Source: Chrysomallon squamiferum
Taxonomy: Eukaryota > Mollusca > Gastropoda > Neomphalida > Peltospiridae
Length of the DNA stretch: 64,000 nucleotides
Direction: 5' to 3'
NCBI GenBank assembly: GCA_012295275.1
Contig: CM022666.1
Location: 6,042,019-6,106,018 of the forward strand
Part shown: positions 36,409-48,538 of the stretch, piece by piece
Numbering within the stretch: position 1 is the stretch's first letter
Layout of the letters: each line of letters starts with the position of its first letter
The notes under the pieces: generated by a model
Database searches by the model: none
What the model was told of the DNA's origin: nothing
What the model saw: only the letters and a program-made list of their open reading frames with translations
Translations under genes and position numbers: made by a program

Positions 36409-37038
36409 ACATAATCTTTGCTTTAAATTACATTTATTTTGAGTTCAGAATCAGAAATTGATTGTTTATAACTGCTTGGTTAAATAAGGATGTTTTTTTA
36501 GAATGTTTTTTTCTTTTTAAATAACTGATTATTCCGTGTACAATGATGAAATGATTATTAAGTGAACATGTTAGACTAATTTAACATATACATTTGGTAT
36601 TGCTTTTTGTTATTTATGAGAGCGGAAATGTTTTCTTCTATTCCCCGCCCGATAGGTAAATATAAACCAAATCTTTGTTTCAAACGTCTTTAAAGAGTAA
36701 TTTGAACAGAAAACGGTCAAAATAGAGGCAAAGATCAAATACTACTCTTATTAAGTTAATGTTAATGTTCTAATCTGAAAACATAAATAAATAATAAACT
36801 GGTTAGCGAATGAACAAAACCGAAGAATGAATAAATATAGAAATAACTAATAAAAGAGATCCAAACGTGACACTGTTTAAACGCAGCATTCTTTTCACAT
36901 TTATTCAAAATAAAATATAAAATCATATGTAGACTGCATTGATTAGCTGGTTAAGAATTTCCATACTGAATTTCTTCATTTGATTACTGAGAAAGAAAAG
37001 AGAGAATACTAACTGACTGAAGAAAAAATAAATAAAAC

Positions 37039-37480
37039 TTATGCGAGTTGTGTTCACTGGTAAATTTAGAGTGGCCTCCCTTATGTGAGATGTGTTCACT
37101 GGTATATTTAGAGTGGCCTCCCTTATGTGAGATGTGTTCACTGGTATATTTAGAGTGGCCTCCCTTATGTGAGATGTGTTCACTGGTATATTTAGAGTGG
37201 CTTCCCTTATGTGAGATGTGTTCACTGGTATATTTAGAGTGGCCTCCCTTATGTGAGATGTGTTCACTGATATATTTGGAGTGGCCTCCCTTATGTGAGA
37301 TGTATTCACTGGTATGTTTAGAGTGGCCTCCCTTACGTGAGATGTGTTCACTGGTATATTTAGAGTGCCCTCCCTTACGTGAGATGTGTTCACTGGTATA
37401 TTTAGAGTGCCCTCCCTTATGCGAGATGTGTTCACTAGTATAGTTAAAATAGCCTACCTCATGCGAGATGTATTCAGTGG
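37039..37480 (+). repeat. 42-bp minisatellite, unit 13
   Basis: Nine repeats, same variant order as unit 8. Confidence 0.95.
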
Positions 37481-38312
37481 AATTAAGAAAATAACAAAGA
37501 AAATTCGATTAAAAAGCATAAATAAAGAGTCAGTGAGAGCAGAGTGTATGAACTGATTAAAAATATACGACAAATAAATAATAAATAAATCATAATATGA
37601 AAAAGAAAGAGTGAAAGAAAGGAAATAAAGATAGAAAAGATGGAAAGAAAAGAAAGAAAGAAAGAAGTAAGGACAGAAAGAAAAAAGAACGAAGGAAAGA
37701 AAGAAAATATTGAAGCAGGTTAGCGAATGAACAAAACCGAAGAATGAATAAATATAGAAATAACTAATAAAAGAGATCCAAACGTGGTACTGTTTAAACG
37801 CAGCATTCTTTTCACATTTATTCAAAATAAAATATAAAATCATATGTAGACTGCATTGATTAGCTGGTTAAGAATTTCCGTACTGAATTTCATCATTTGA
37901 TTACTGAGAAAAAAAACCCCAGAGAATACTAACTGACTAAAGAAAAAATAAATAAATCAAGGTTTATGCGACATGAAAAGTAACTTATGTCATAGTGTTG
38001 TCCTACAGTACCTTGTAATATAGAAGAGCTTTCTAACGATTAATTATGGAAAAAAAAACAATCTTAGAAAGTAAATAAAATCATCTAACTTCCTTGTTTT
38101 ATACCATTTTTTCTTATATTACATTTCATTTGTAACTTAAGAATGAAACAGATGAAATAAATGTATAGTTACTTCTTGTAACAAAAATAAATACTTAAAA
38201 CATTATAAAACGGTTGATGTAGATAAATATTACTAAATATCAGTAAGTGTCCAGAAGCCAGCAGAAGCCGGTAAGTTTGGACGACGTCTGGCTATGACAA
38301 AGTTGAGGTATC

Positions 38313-38384
38313 TCCGATGTGGTCTAGTGGTTAGGATTCCTGGCTTTCACCCAGCTGGCCCGGGTTCAATTCCCGGCATGGGAA
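38313..38384 (+). tRNA. tRNA-Glu(TTC)-like, satellite copy 14
   Basis: Identical body to copy 1; likely pseudogene. Confidence 0.7.
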
Positions 38385-39018
38385 ACATAATCTTTGCTTT
38401 AAATTACATTTATTTTGAGTTCAGAATCAGAAATTGATTGTTTATAACTGCTTGGTTAAATAAGGATGTTTTTTAGAATGTTTTTTTTTCTTTTTAAATA
38501 ACTGATTATTCCGTGTACAATGATGAAATGATTATTAAGTGAACATGTTAGACTAATTTAACATATACATTTGGTATTGCTTTTTGTTATTTATGAGAGC
38601 GGAAATGTTTTCTTCTATTCCCCGCCCGATAGGTAAATATAAACCAAATCTTTGTTTCAAACGTCTTTAAAGAGTAATTTGAACAGAAAACGGTCAAAAT
38701 AGAGGCAAAGATCAAATACTACTCTTATTAAGTTAATGTTAATGTTCTAATCTGAAAACATAAATAAATAATAAACTGGTTAGCGAATGAACAAAACCGA
38801 AGAATGAATAAATATAGAAATAACTAATAAAAGAGATCCAAACGTGACACTGTTTAAACGCAGCATTCTTTTCACATTTATTCAAAATAAAATATAAAAT
38901 CATATGTAGACTGCATTGATTAGCTGGTTAAGAATTTCCATACTGAATTTCTTCATTTGATTACTGAGAAAGAAAAGAGAGAATACTAACTGACTGAAGA
39001 AAAAAAAATAAATAAAAC

Positions 39019-39460
39019 TTATGCGAGTTGTGTTCACTGGTAAATTTAGAGTGGCCTCCCTTATGTGAGATGTGTTCACTGGTATATTTAGAGTGGCCTC
39101 CCTTATGTGAGATGTGTTCACTGGTATATTTAGAGTGGCCTCCCTTATGTGAGATGTGTTCACTGGTATATTTAGAGTGGCTTCCCTTATGTGAGATGTG
39201 TTCACTGGTATATTTAGAGTGGCCTCCCTTATGTGAGATGTGTTCACTGATATATTTGGAGTGGCCTCCCTTATGTGAGATGTATTCACTGGTATGTTTA
39301 GAGTGGCCTCCCTTACGTGAGATGTGTTCACTGGTATATTTAGAGTGCCCTCCCTTACGTGAGATGTGTTCACTGGTATATTTAGAGTGCCCTCCCTTAT
39401 GCGAGATGTGTTCACTAGTATAGTTAAAATAGCCTACCTCATGCGAGATGTATTCAGTGG
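39019..39460 (+). repeat. 42-bp minisatellite, unit 14
   Basis: Nine repeats, same variant order as unit 8. Confidence 0.95.
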
Positions 39461-40294
39461 AATTAAGAAAATAACAAAGAAAATTCGATTAAAAAAGCAT
39501 AAATAAAGAGTCAGTGAGAGCAGAGTGTATGAACTGATTAAAAATATACGACAAATAAATAATAAATAAATCATAATATGAAAAAGAAAGAGTGAAAGAA
39601 AGGAAATAAAGATAGAAAAGATGGAAAGAAAAGAAAGAAAAAAGAAAGAAAGAAAAGGACAGAAAGAAAAAAGAACGAAGGAAAGAAAGAAAATATTGAA
39701 GCAGGTTAGCGAATGAACAAAACCGAAGAATGAATAAATATAGAAATAACTAATAAAAGAGATCCAAACGTGGTACTGTTTAAACGCAGCATTCTTTTCA
39801 CATTTATTCAAAATAAAATATAAAATCATATGTAGACTGCATTGATTAGCTGGTTAAGAATTTCCGTACTGAATTTCATCATTTGATTACTGAGAAAAAA
39901 AAAACAGAGAATATACTAACTGACTAAAGAAAAATAAAATAAATCAAGGTTTATGCGACATGAAAAGTAACTTATGTCATAGTGTTGTCCTACAGTACCT
40001 TGTAATATAGAAGAGCTTTCTAACGATTAATTATGGAAAAAAAAAAATCTTAGAAAGTAAATAAAATCATCTAACTTCCTTGTTTTATACCATTTTTTCT
40101 TATATTACATTTCATTTGTAACTTAAGAATGAAACAGATGAAATAAATGTATAGTTACTTCTTGTAACAAAAATACTTAAAACATTATAAAACGGTTGAT
40201 GTAGATAAATATTACTAAATATCAGTAAGTGTCCAGAAGCCAGCAGAAGCCGGTAAGTTTGGACGACGTCTGGCTATGACAAAGTTGAGGTATC

Positions 40295-40366
40295 TCCGAT
40301 GTGGTCTAGTGGTTAGGATTCCTGGCTTTCACCCAGCTGGCCCGGGTTCAATTCCCGGCATGGGAA
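40295..40366 (+). tRNA. tRNA-Glu(TTC)-like, satellite copy 15
   Basis: Identical body to copy 1; likely pseudogene. Confidence 0.7.
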
Positions 40367-40997
40367 ACATAATCTTTGCTTTAAATTACATTTATTTTGA
40401 GTTCAGAATCAGAAATTGATTGTTTATAACTGCTTGGTTAAATAAGGATGTTTTTTAGAATGTTTTTTTTTTTTTAAATAACTGATTATTCCGTGTACAA
40501 TGATGAAATGATTATTAAGTGAACATGTTAGACTAATTTAACATATACATTTGGTATTGCTTTTTTGTTATTTATGAGAGCGGAAATGTTTTCTTCTATT
40601 CCCCGCCCGATAGGTAAATATAAACCAAATCTTTGTTTCAAACGTCTTTAAAGAGTAATTTGAACAGAAAACGGTCAAAATAGAGGCAAAGATCAAATAC
40701 TACTCTTATTAAGTTAATGTTAATGTTCTAATCTGAAAACATAAATAAATAATAAACTGGTTAGCGAATGAACAAAACCGAAGAATGAATAAATATAGAA
40801 ATAACTAATAAAAGAGATCCAAACGTGACACTGTTTAAACGCAGCATTCTTTTCACATTTATTCAAAATAAAATATAAAATCATATGTAGACTGCATTGA
40901 TTAGCTGGTTAAGAATTTCCATACTGAATTTCTTCATTTGATTACTGAGAAAGAAAAGAGAGAATACTAACTGACTGAAGAAAAAAATAAATAAAAC

Positions 40998-41442
40998 TTA
41001 TGCGAGTTGTGTTCACTGGTAAATTTAGAGTGGCCTCCCTTATGTGAGATGTGTTCACTGGTATATTTAGAGTGGCCTCCCTTATGTGAGATGTGTTCAC
41101 TGGTATATTTTAGAGAGTGGCCTCCCTTATGTGAGATGTGTTCACTGGTATATTTAGAGTGGCTTCCCTTATGTGAGATGTGTTCACTGGTATATTTAGA
41201 GTGGCCTCCCTTATGTGAGATGTGTTCACTGATATATTTGGAGTGGCCTCCCTTATGTGAGATGTATTCACTGGTATGTTTAGAGTGGCCTCCCTTACGT
41301 GAGATGTGTTCACTGGTATATTTAGAGTGCCCTCCCTTACGTGAGATGTGTTCACTGGTATATTTAGAGTGCCCTCCCTTATGCGAGATGTGTTCACTAG
41401 TATAGTTAAAATAGCCTACCTCATGCGAGATGTATTCAGTGG
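40998..41442 (+). repeat. 42-bp minisatellite, unit 15
   Basis: Nine repeats with a 3-bp insertion near 41110. Confidence 0.95.
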
Positions 41443-42278
41443 AATTAAGAAAATAACAAAGAAAATTCGATTAAAAAAGCATAAATAAAGAGTCAGTGAG
41501 AGCAGAGTGTATGAACTGATTAAAAATATACGACAAATAAATAATAAATAAATCATAATATGAAAAAGAAAGAGTGAAAGAAAGGAAATAAAGATAGAAA
41601 AGATGGAAAGAAAAGAAAGAAAGAAAGAAAGAAAGAAGTAAGGACAGAAAGAAAAAAGAACGAAGGAAAGAAAGAAAATATTGAAGCAGGTTAGCGAATG
41701 AACAAAACCGAAGAATGAATAAATATAGAAATAACTAATAAAAGAGATCCAAACGTGGTACTGTTTAAACGCAGCATTCTTTTCACATTTATTCAAAATA
41801 AAATATAAAATCATATGTAGACTGCATTGATTAGCTGGTTAAGAATTTCCGTACTGAATTTCATCATTTGATTACTGAGAAAAAAACCCAGAGAATACTA
41901 ACTGACTAAAGAAAAAATAAATAAATCAAGGTTTATGCGACATGAAAAGTAACTTATGTCATAGTGTTGTCCTACAGTACCTTGTAATATAGAAGAGCTT
42001 TCTAACGATTAATTATGGAAAAAAAAAACAATCTTAGAAAGTAAATAAAATCATCTAACTTCCTTGTTTTATACCATTTTTCTTATATTACATTTCATTT
42101 GTAACTTAAGAATGAAACAGATGAAATAAATGTATAGTTACTTCTTGTAACAAAAAATACTTAAAACATTATAAAACGGTTGATGTAGATAAATATTACT
42201 AAATATCAGTAAGTGTCCAGAAGCCAGCAGAAGCCGGTAAGTTTGGACGACGTCTGGCTATGACAAAGTTGAGGTATC

Positions 42279-42350
42279 TCCGATGTGGTCTAGTGGTTAG
42301 GATTCCTGGCTTTCACCCAGCTGGCCCGGGTTCAATTCCCGGCATGGGAA
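42279..42350 (+). tRNA. tRNA-Glu(TTC)-like, satellite copy 16
   Basis: Identical body to copy 1; likely pseudogene. Confidence 0.7.
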
Positions 42351-42980
42351 ACATAATCTTTGCTTTAAATTACATTTATTTTGAGTTCAGAATCAGAAAT
42401 TGATTGTTTATAACTGCTTGGTTAAATAAGGATGTTTTTTAGAATGTTTTTTTCTTTTTAAATAACTGATTATTCCGTGTACAATGATGAAATGATTATT
42501 AAGTGAACATGTTAGACTAATTTAACATATACATTTGGTATTGCTTTTTGTTATTTATGAGAGCGGAAATGTTTTCTTCTATTCCCCGCCCGATAGGTAA
42601 ATATAAACCAAATCTTTGTTTCAAACGTCTTTAAAGAGTAATTTGAACAGAAAACGGTCAAAATAGAGGCAAAGATCAAATACTACTCTTATTAAGTTAA
42701 TGTTAATGTTCTAATCTGAAAACATAAATAAATAATAAACTGGTTAGCGAATGAACAAAACCGAAGAATGAATAAATATAGAAATAACTAATAAAAGAGA
42801 TCCAAACGTGACACTGTTTAAACGCAGCATTCTTTTCACATTTATTCAAAATAAAATATAAAATCATATGTAGACTGCATTGATTAGCTGGTTAAGAATT
42901 TCCATACTGAATTTCTTCATTTGATTACTGAGAAAGAAAAGAGAGAATACTAACTGACTGAAGAAAAAAATAAATAAAAC

Positions 42981-43422
42981 TTATGCGAGTTGTGTTCACT
43001 GGTAAATTTAGAGTGGCCTCCCTTATGTGAGATGTGTTCACTGGTATATTTAGAGTGGCCTCCCTTATGTGAGATGTGTTCACTGGTATATTTAGAGTGG
43101 CCTCCCTTATGTGAGATGTGTTCACTGGTATATTTAGAGTGGCTTCCCTTATGTGAGATGTGTTCACTGGTATATTTAGAGTGGCCTCCCTTATGTGAGA
43201 TGTGTTCACTGATATATTTGGAGTGGCCTCCCTTATGTGAGATGTATTCACTGGTATGTTTAGAGTGGCCTCCCTTACGTGAGATGTGTTCACTGGTATA
43301 TTTAGAGTGCCCTCCCTTACGTGAGATGTGTTCACTGGTATATTTAGAGTGCCCTCCCTTATGCGAGATGTGTTCACTAGTATAGTTAAAATAGCCTACC
43401 TCATGCGAGATGTATTCAGTGG
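42981..43422 (+). repeat. 42-bp minisatellite, unit 16
   Basis: Nine repeats; last minisatellite before the two short units that lack one. Confidence 0.95.
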
Positions 43423-44267
43423 AATTAAGAAAATAACAAAGAAAAAATTCGATTAAAAAAGCATAAATAAAGAGTCAGTGAGAGCAGAGTGTATGAACTG
43501 ATTAAAAATATACGACAAATAAATAATAAATAAATCATAATATGAAAAAAAAAAAAAGAGTGAAAGAAAGGAAATAAAGATAGAAAAGATGGAAAGAAAA
43601 GAAAGAAAGAAAGAAAGAAAGAAGTAAGGACAGAAAGAAAAAAGAACGAAGGAAAGAAAGAAAATATTGAAGCAGGTTAAGGAATGAACAAAACCGAAGA
43701 ATGAATAAATATAGAAATAACTAATAAAAGAGATCCAAACGTGGTACTGTTTAAACGCAGCATTCTTTTCACATTTATTCAAAATAAAATATAAAATCAT
43801 ATGTAGACTGCATTGATTAGCTGGTTAAGAATTTCCGTACTGAATTTCATCATTTGATTACTGAGAAAAAAACCCAGAGAATACTAACTGACTAAAGAAA
43901 AAATAAATAAATCAAGGTTTATGCGACATGAAAAGTAACTTATGTCATAGTGTTGTCCTACAGTACCTTGTAATATAGAAGAGCTTTCTAACGATTAATT
44001 ATGGAAAAAAAAAAAAACAATCTTAGAAAGTAAATAAAATCATCTAACTTCCTTGTTTTATACCATTTTTTCTTATATTACATTTCATTTGTAACTTAAG
44101 AATGAAACAGATGAAATAAATGTATAGTTACTTCTTGTAACAAAAATACTTAAAACATTATAAAACGGTTGATGTAGATAAATATTACTAAATATCAGTA
44201 AGTGTCCAGAAGCCAGCAGAAGCCGGTAAGTTTGGACGACGTCTGGCTATGACAAAGTTGAGGTATC

Positions 44268-44339
44268 TCCGATGTGGTCTAGTGGTTAGGATTCCTGGCT
44301 TTCACCCAGCTGGCCCGGGTTCAATTCCCGGCATGGGAA
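44268..44339 (+). tRNA. tRNA-Glu(TTC)-like, satellite copy 17
   Basis: Identical body to copy 1; it heads the first short unit. Confidence 0.7.
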
Positions 44340-45322
44340 ACATAATCTTTGCTTTAAATTACATTTATTTTGAGTTCAGAATCAGAAATTGATTGTTTAT
44401 AACTGCTTGGTTAAATAAGGATGTTTTTTTAGAATGTTTTTTTTTTTTTAAATAACTGATTATTCCGTGTACAATGATGAAATGATTATTAAGTGAACAT
44501 GTTAGACTAATTTAACATATACATTTGGTATTGCTTTTTGTTATTTATGAGAGCGGAAATGTTTTCTTCTATTCCCCGCCCGATAGGTAAATATAAACCA
44601 AATCTTTGTTTCAAACGTCTTTAAAGAGTAATTTGAACAGAAAACGGTCAAAATAGAGGCAAAGATCAAATACTACTCTTATTAAGTTAATGTTAATGTT
44701 CTAATCTGAAAACATAAATAAATAATAAACTGGTTAGCGAATGAACAAAACCGAAGAATGAATAAATATAGAAATAACTAATAAAAGAGATCCAAACGTG
44801 ACACTGTTTAAACGCAGCATTCTTTTCACATTTATTCAAAATAAAATATAAAATCATATGTAGACTGCATTGATTAGCTGGTTAAGAATTTCCGTACTGA
44901 ATTTCATCATTTGATTACTGAGAAAAAAACCCAGAGAATACTAACTGACTAAAGAAAAAATAAATAAATCAAGGTTTATGCGACATGAAAAGTAACTTAT
45001 GTCATAGTGTTGTCCTACAGTACCTTGTAATATAGAAGAGCTTTCTAACGATTAATTATGGAAAAAAAAAAACAATCTTAGAAAGTAAATAAAATCATCT
45101 AACTTCCTTGTTTTATACCATTTTTTCTTATATTACATTTCATTTGTAACTTAAGAATGAAACAGATGAAATAAATGTATAGTTACTTCTTGTAACAAAA
45201 ATACTTAAAACATTATAAAACGGTTGACGTAGATAAATATTACTAAATATCAGTAAGTGTCGAGAAGCCAGCAGAAGCCGGTAAGTTTGGACGACGTCTG
45301 GCTATGACAAAGTTGAGGTATC

Positions 45323-45394
45323 TCCGATGTGGTCTAGTGGTTAGGATTCCTGGCTTTCACCCAGCTGGCCCGGGTTCAATTCCCGGCATGGGAA
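45323..45394 (+). tRNA. tRNA-Glu(TTC)-like, satellite copy 18
   Basis: Identical body to copy 1; it heads the second short unit. Confidence 0.7.
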
Positions 45395-46373
45395 ACATAA
45401 TCTTTGCTTTAAATTACATTTATTTTGAGTTCAGAATCAGAAATTGATTGTTTATAACTGCTTGGTTAAATAAGGATGTTTTTTAGAATGTTTTTTTTTT
45501 TTAAATAACTGATTATTCCGTGTACAATGATGAAATGATTATTAAGTGAACATGTTAGACTAATTTAACATATACATTTGGTATTGCTTTTTGTTATTTA
45601 TGAGAGCGGAAATGTTTTCTTCTATTCCCCGCCCGATAGGTAAATATAAACCAAATCTTTGTTTCAAACGTCTTTAAAGAGTAATTTGAACAGAAAACGG
45701 TCAAAATAGAGGCAAAGATCAAATACTACTCTTATTAAGTTAATGTTAATGTTCTAATCTGAAAACATAAATAAATAATAAACTGGTTAGCGAATGAACA
45801 AAACCGAAGAATGAATAAATATAGAAATAACTAATAAAAGAGATCCAAACGTGGTACTGTTTAAACGCAGCATTCTTTTCACATTTATTCAAAATAAAAT
45901 ATAAAATCATATGTAGACTGCATTGATTAGCTGGTTAAGAATTTCCGTACTGAATTTCATCATTTGATTACTGAGAAAAAACCCCAGAGAATACTAACTG
46001 ACTAAAGAAAAAATAAATAAATCAAGGTTTATGCGACATGAAAAGTAACTTATGTCATAGTGTTGTCCTACAGTACCTTGTAATATAGAAGAGCTTTCTA
46101 ACGATTAATTATGGAAAAAAAAACAATCTTAGAAAGTAAATAAAATCATCTAACTTCCTTGTTTTATACCATCTTTTCTGATATTACATTTCACTTGTAA
46201 CTTAAGAATGAAACAGATGAAATAAATGTATAGTTACTTCTTGTAACAAAAATACTTAAAACATTATAAAACGGTTGATGTAGATAAATATTACTAAATA
46301 TCAGTAAGTGTCCAGAAGCCACCAGAAGCCGGTAAGTTTGGACGACGTCTGGCTATGACAAAGTTGAGGTATC

Positions 46374-46445
46374 TCCGATGTGGTCTAGTAGTTAGGATTC
46401 CTGGCTTTCACCCAGGTGGCCAGGGTTCAATTCCCGGCATCGGAA
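46374..46445 (+). tRNA. tRNA-Glu(TTC)-like at the satellite/older-cluster junction
   Basis: The 5' flank is satellite type and the 3' flank is older-cluster type. Acceptor (CATCGGA) and anticodon stems pair. A D-loop G to A change (AGTAGTTA) and a T-stem change (CAGGG) give a mismatch with position 64. Nearest TTTT is distant. Probably impaired. Confidence 0.65.
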
Positions 46446-46929
46446 TATATTCTTTGCATTAAATTATATTTATTTTGCTATGTAAACCCTTATTTCTACT
46501 TCTTGTTGAACGTTGTTCGGAGAAATAATAGTTTTTAATCTCTTGAAATTATTTTACAATATCAGACACATGTCATTATTATAAATCGGCTGTTTATGAC
46601 AGTTTGGTTAGATAAGTTGGTAAAGAATATTTTCCTTTTTAAATAATTGGGTTACTGTAATGTGTTGTAACAAAAAGATCGTTTAAAACTAGATATTTAG
46701 ATGATTTAATTTATTGTCTAAGACTGTTTTTCTTTCGAATAATTAATCATGAGAAAGCTGTTCTCAATGGGGTATTACAAGTTAAGGCTAATAAAATCAA
46801 CCAGTTTTTAAAACTGTTTTCCTTGTGTTTCAAATACAGGTGTTTAATAAGTGAAAACGATAAGAGAAATTTTAAGCTGATAGGTTTGGACCAATTACCG
46901 ACATCTGGCTATGTCGAAGTAAAAGTATC

Positions 46930-47001
46930 TCCGATGTGGTCTAGTGGTTAGGATTCCTGGCTTTCACCCATGTGGCCCGGGTTCAATTCCCGGTATCGGA
47001 A
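46930..47001 (+). tRNA. tRNA-Glu(TTC), older cluster, impaired anticodon stem
   Basis: Anticodon TTC. The stem 3' strand is CCATG, giving a C-T mismatch at 28-42, and G7-T66 is a wobble. A T5 terminator is 5 nt past the end. Confidence 0.7.
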
Positions 47002-47444
47002 CATATTTTTCTTGCATTAGATTATATTTATTTTGAATTCTAATCCTTATTTCTATATTCTGGTTGGATATTCTTCGGATAAATAATAGTTTTTAATTTC
47101 TTGAAATTATTTTAGAATATTAGAGAACTGTCATTATCAGAAATCGGCTGTTTGTAACAGTTAGGTTAGATAAGTTGTTTAAGAATATTTTCTTTTTAAA
47201 TAATTGGTTTATTGTAATATAACGAAAAGATCGTTTAAAACTAGAGAGTTAGATGATTTAATTTATTGTCTAAGATTGTTTTTCTTTCGAATAAATAGTC
47301 ATTAGAAAGCTGTTCTCAATGGTGTATTACAAGGTAAGGTAGGACTAAACAATGATAGAAATAACTTTTCATTAAATTTTACATTCAGTCAACAGGTTTG
47401 GACCAATTGCCAACGACGTCTGGCTATGTCAGAGTTTAGGTATA

Positions 47445-47516
47445 TCCGATGTGGTCTAGTGGTTAGGATTCCTGGCTTTCACCCAGGTGGCCCGGGTTCA
47501 ATTCCCGGCATCGGAA
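47445..47516 (+). tRNA. tRNA-Glu(TTC), intact body, distant terminator
   Basis: All stems pair and the sequence equals the intact - strand copies. The first TTTT is about 28 nt downstream, as in the satellite copies. Same spacer type as 46446. Confidence 0.88.
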
Positions 47517-48003
47517 TATATTCTTTGCATTAAATTATATTTATTTTGCTATGTAAACCCTTATTTCTACTTCTTGTTGAACGTTGTTCGGATAAATAAT
47601 AGTTTTTAATCTCTTGAAATTATTTTACAATATCAGACAACTGTCATTATTACAAATCGGCTGTTTATAACAATTTGGTTAGATAAGTTGCTAAAGAATA
47701 TTTTCCTTTTTAAATAATTGGGTTACTGTAATGTGTTGTAACAAAAAGATCGTTTAAAACTGGAGATTTAGATGATTTAATTTATGGTCTAAGCCTGTTT
47801 TTCTTTCGAATAATTAATCATGAAAAAGCTGTTCTCAATTGGGTATTACAAGTTAAGGCTAATAAAATCAGCCAGTTTTTAAAACTGTTTTCCTTGTGTT
47901 TCAAATACAGGTGTTTAATGAGTCAAAACGATAAGAGAAATTTTAAGTTGATAGGTTTGGACCAATTACCATCGACGTCTAGCTATGTCAAAGTAAAAGT
48001 ATC

Positions 48004-48075
48004 TCCGATGTGGTCTAGTGGTTAGGATTCCTGGCTTTCACCCAGGTGGCCCGGGTTCAATTCCCGGCATCGGAA
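48004..48075 (+). tRNA. tRNA-Glu(TTC), intact
   Basis: Fully paired cloverleaf with a TTTT terminator starting 5 nt after the 3' end. Likely functional. Confidence 0.93.
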
Positions 48076-48538
48076 CATATTTTACTTGCATTAAATTATA
48101 TTTATTTTGAATTCTAACCCTTATTTCTATGTTCTGGTTGGATATTCTTCGGATAAATAATAGTTTCTAATTTCTTGAAATTATTTTAGAATATTAGAGA
48201 ACTGTCATTATCAGAAATCGGCTGTTTGTAACAGTTAGGTTAGATAAGTTGTTTAAGAATATTTTCTTTTTAAATAATTGGTTTATTCAATAAACATATT
48301 GTAAATTGTAATATAACGAAAAGATCGTTTAAAACTAGAGAGTTAGATGATTTAATTTATTGTCTAAGACTGTTTTTCTTTCGAATAAATAGTCATTAGA
48401 AAGCTGTTCTCAATGGTGTATTACAAGGTAAGGTAGGACTAAACAATGATAGAAATAACTTTTCATTAAATTTTACATTCAGTCAACAGGTTTGGACCAA
48501 TTGCCAACGACGTCTGGCTATGTCAGAGTTTAGGTATA

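Larger units (their letters stand above)
12355..46373 (+). repeat. tRNA-Glu satellite: 16 long and 2 short tandem units
   Basis: tRNA-to-tRNA distances are 1847, 1978, 1991, 1966, 2019, 1922, 2016, 1981, 1982, 1986, 1986, 1981, 1976, 1982, 1984 and 1989 for long units, then 1055 and 1051 for short ones. Unit order: tRNA-like element, about 390 bp of unique spacer, ~185-bp segment copy 1, 42-bp minisatellite, GAAA-rich purine tract, segment copy 2 (usually about 932 bp after copy 1), about 380 bp of spacer, next tRNA-like element. Units are nearly identical, so amplification is recent or homogenised. No protein gene is supported; open frames come from the minisatellite and from A/T-rich tracts. 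Confidence 0.95.

Noticed and set aside
13385-43422. CRISPR-like repeat array
   Set aside because: The 42-bp repeats are contiguous without unique spacers, and the DNA is clearly eukaryotic.
13329-43800. Recurring 100-200 residue frames in each satellite unit
   Set aside because: Same minisatellite, A-rich or purine tract read in several frames; no shared start context, splice signals or frame preference. Kept only as a finding to test.
12355-46373. Centromere or kinetochore link because a satellite lies beside a CENP-I gene
   Set aside because: Gene location says nothing about where the protein acts, and the array is flanked by ordinary spliced genes. No centromeric signal is visible.
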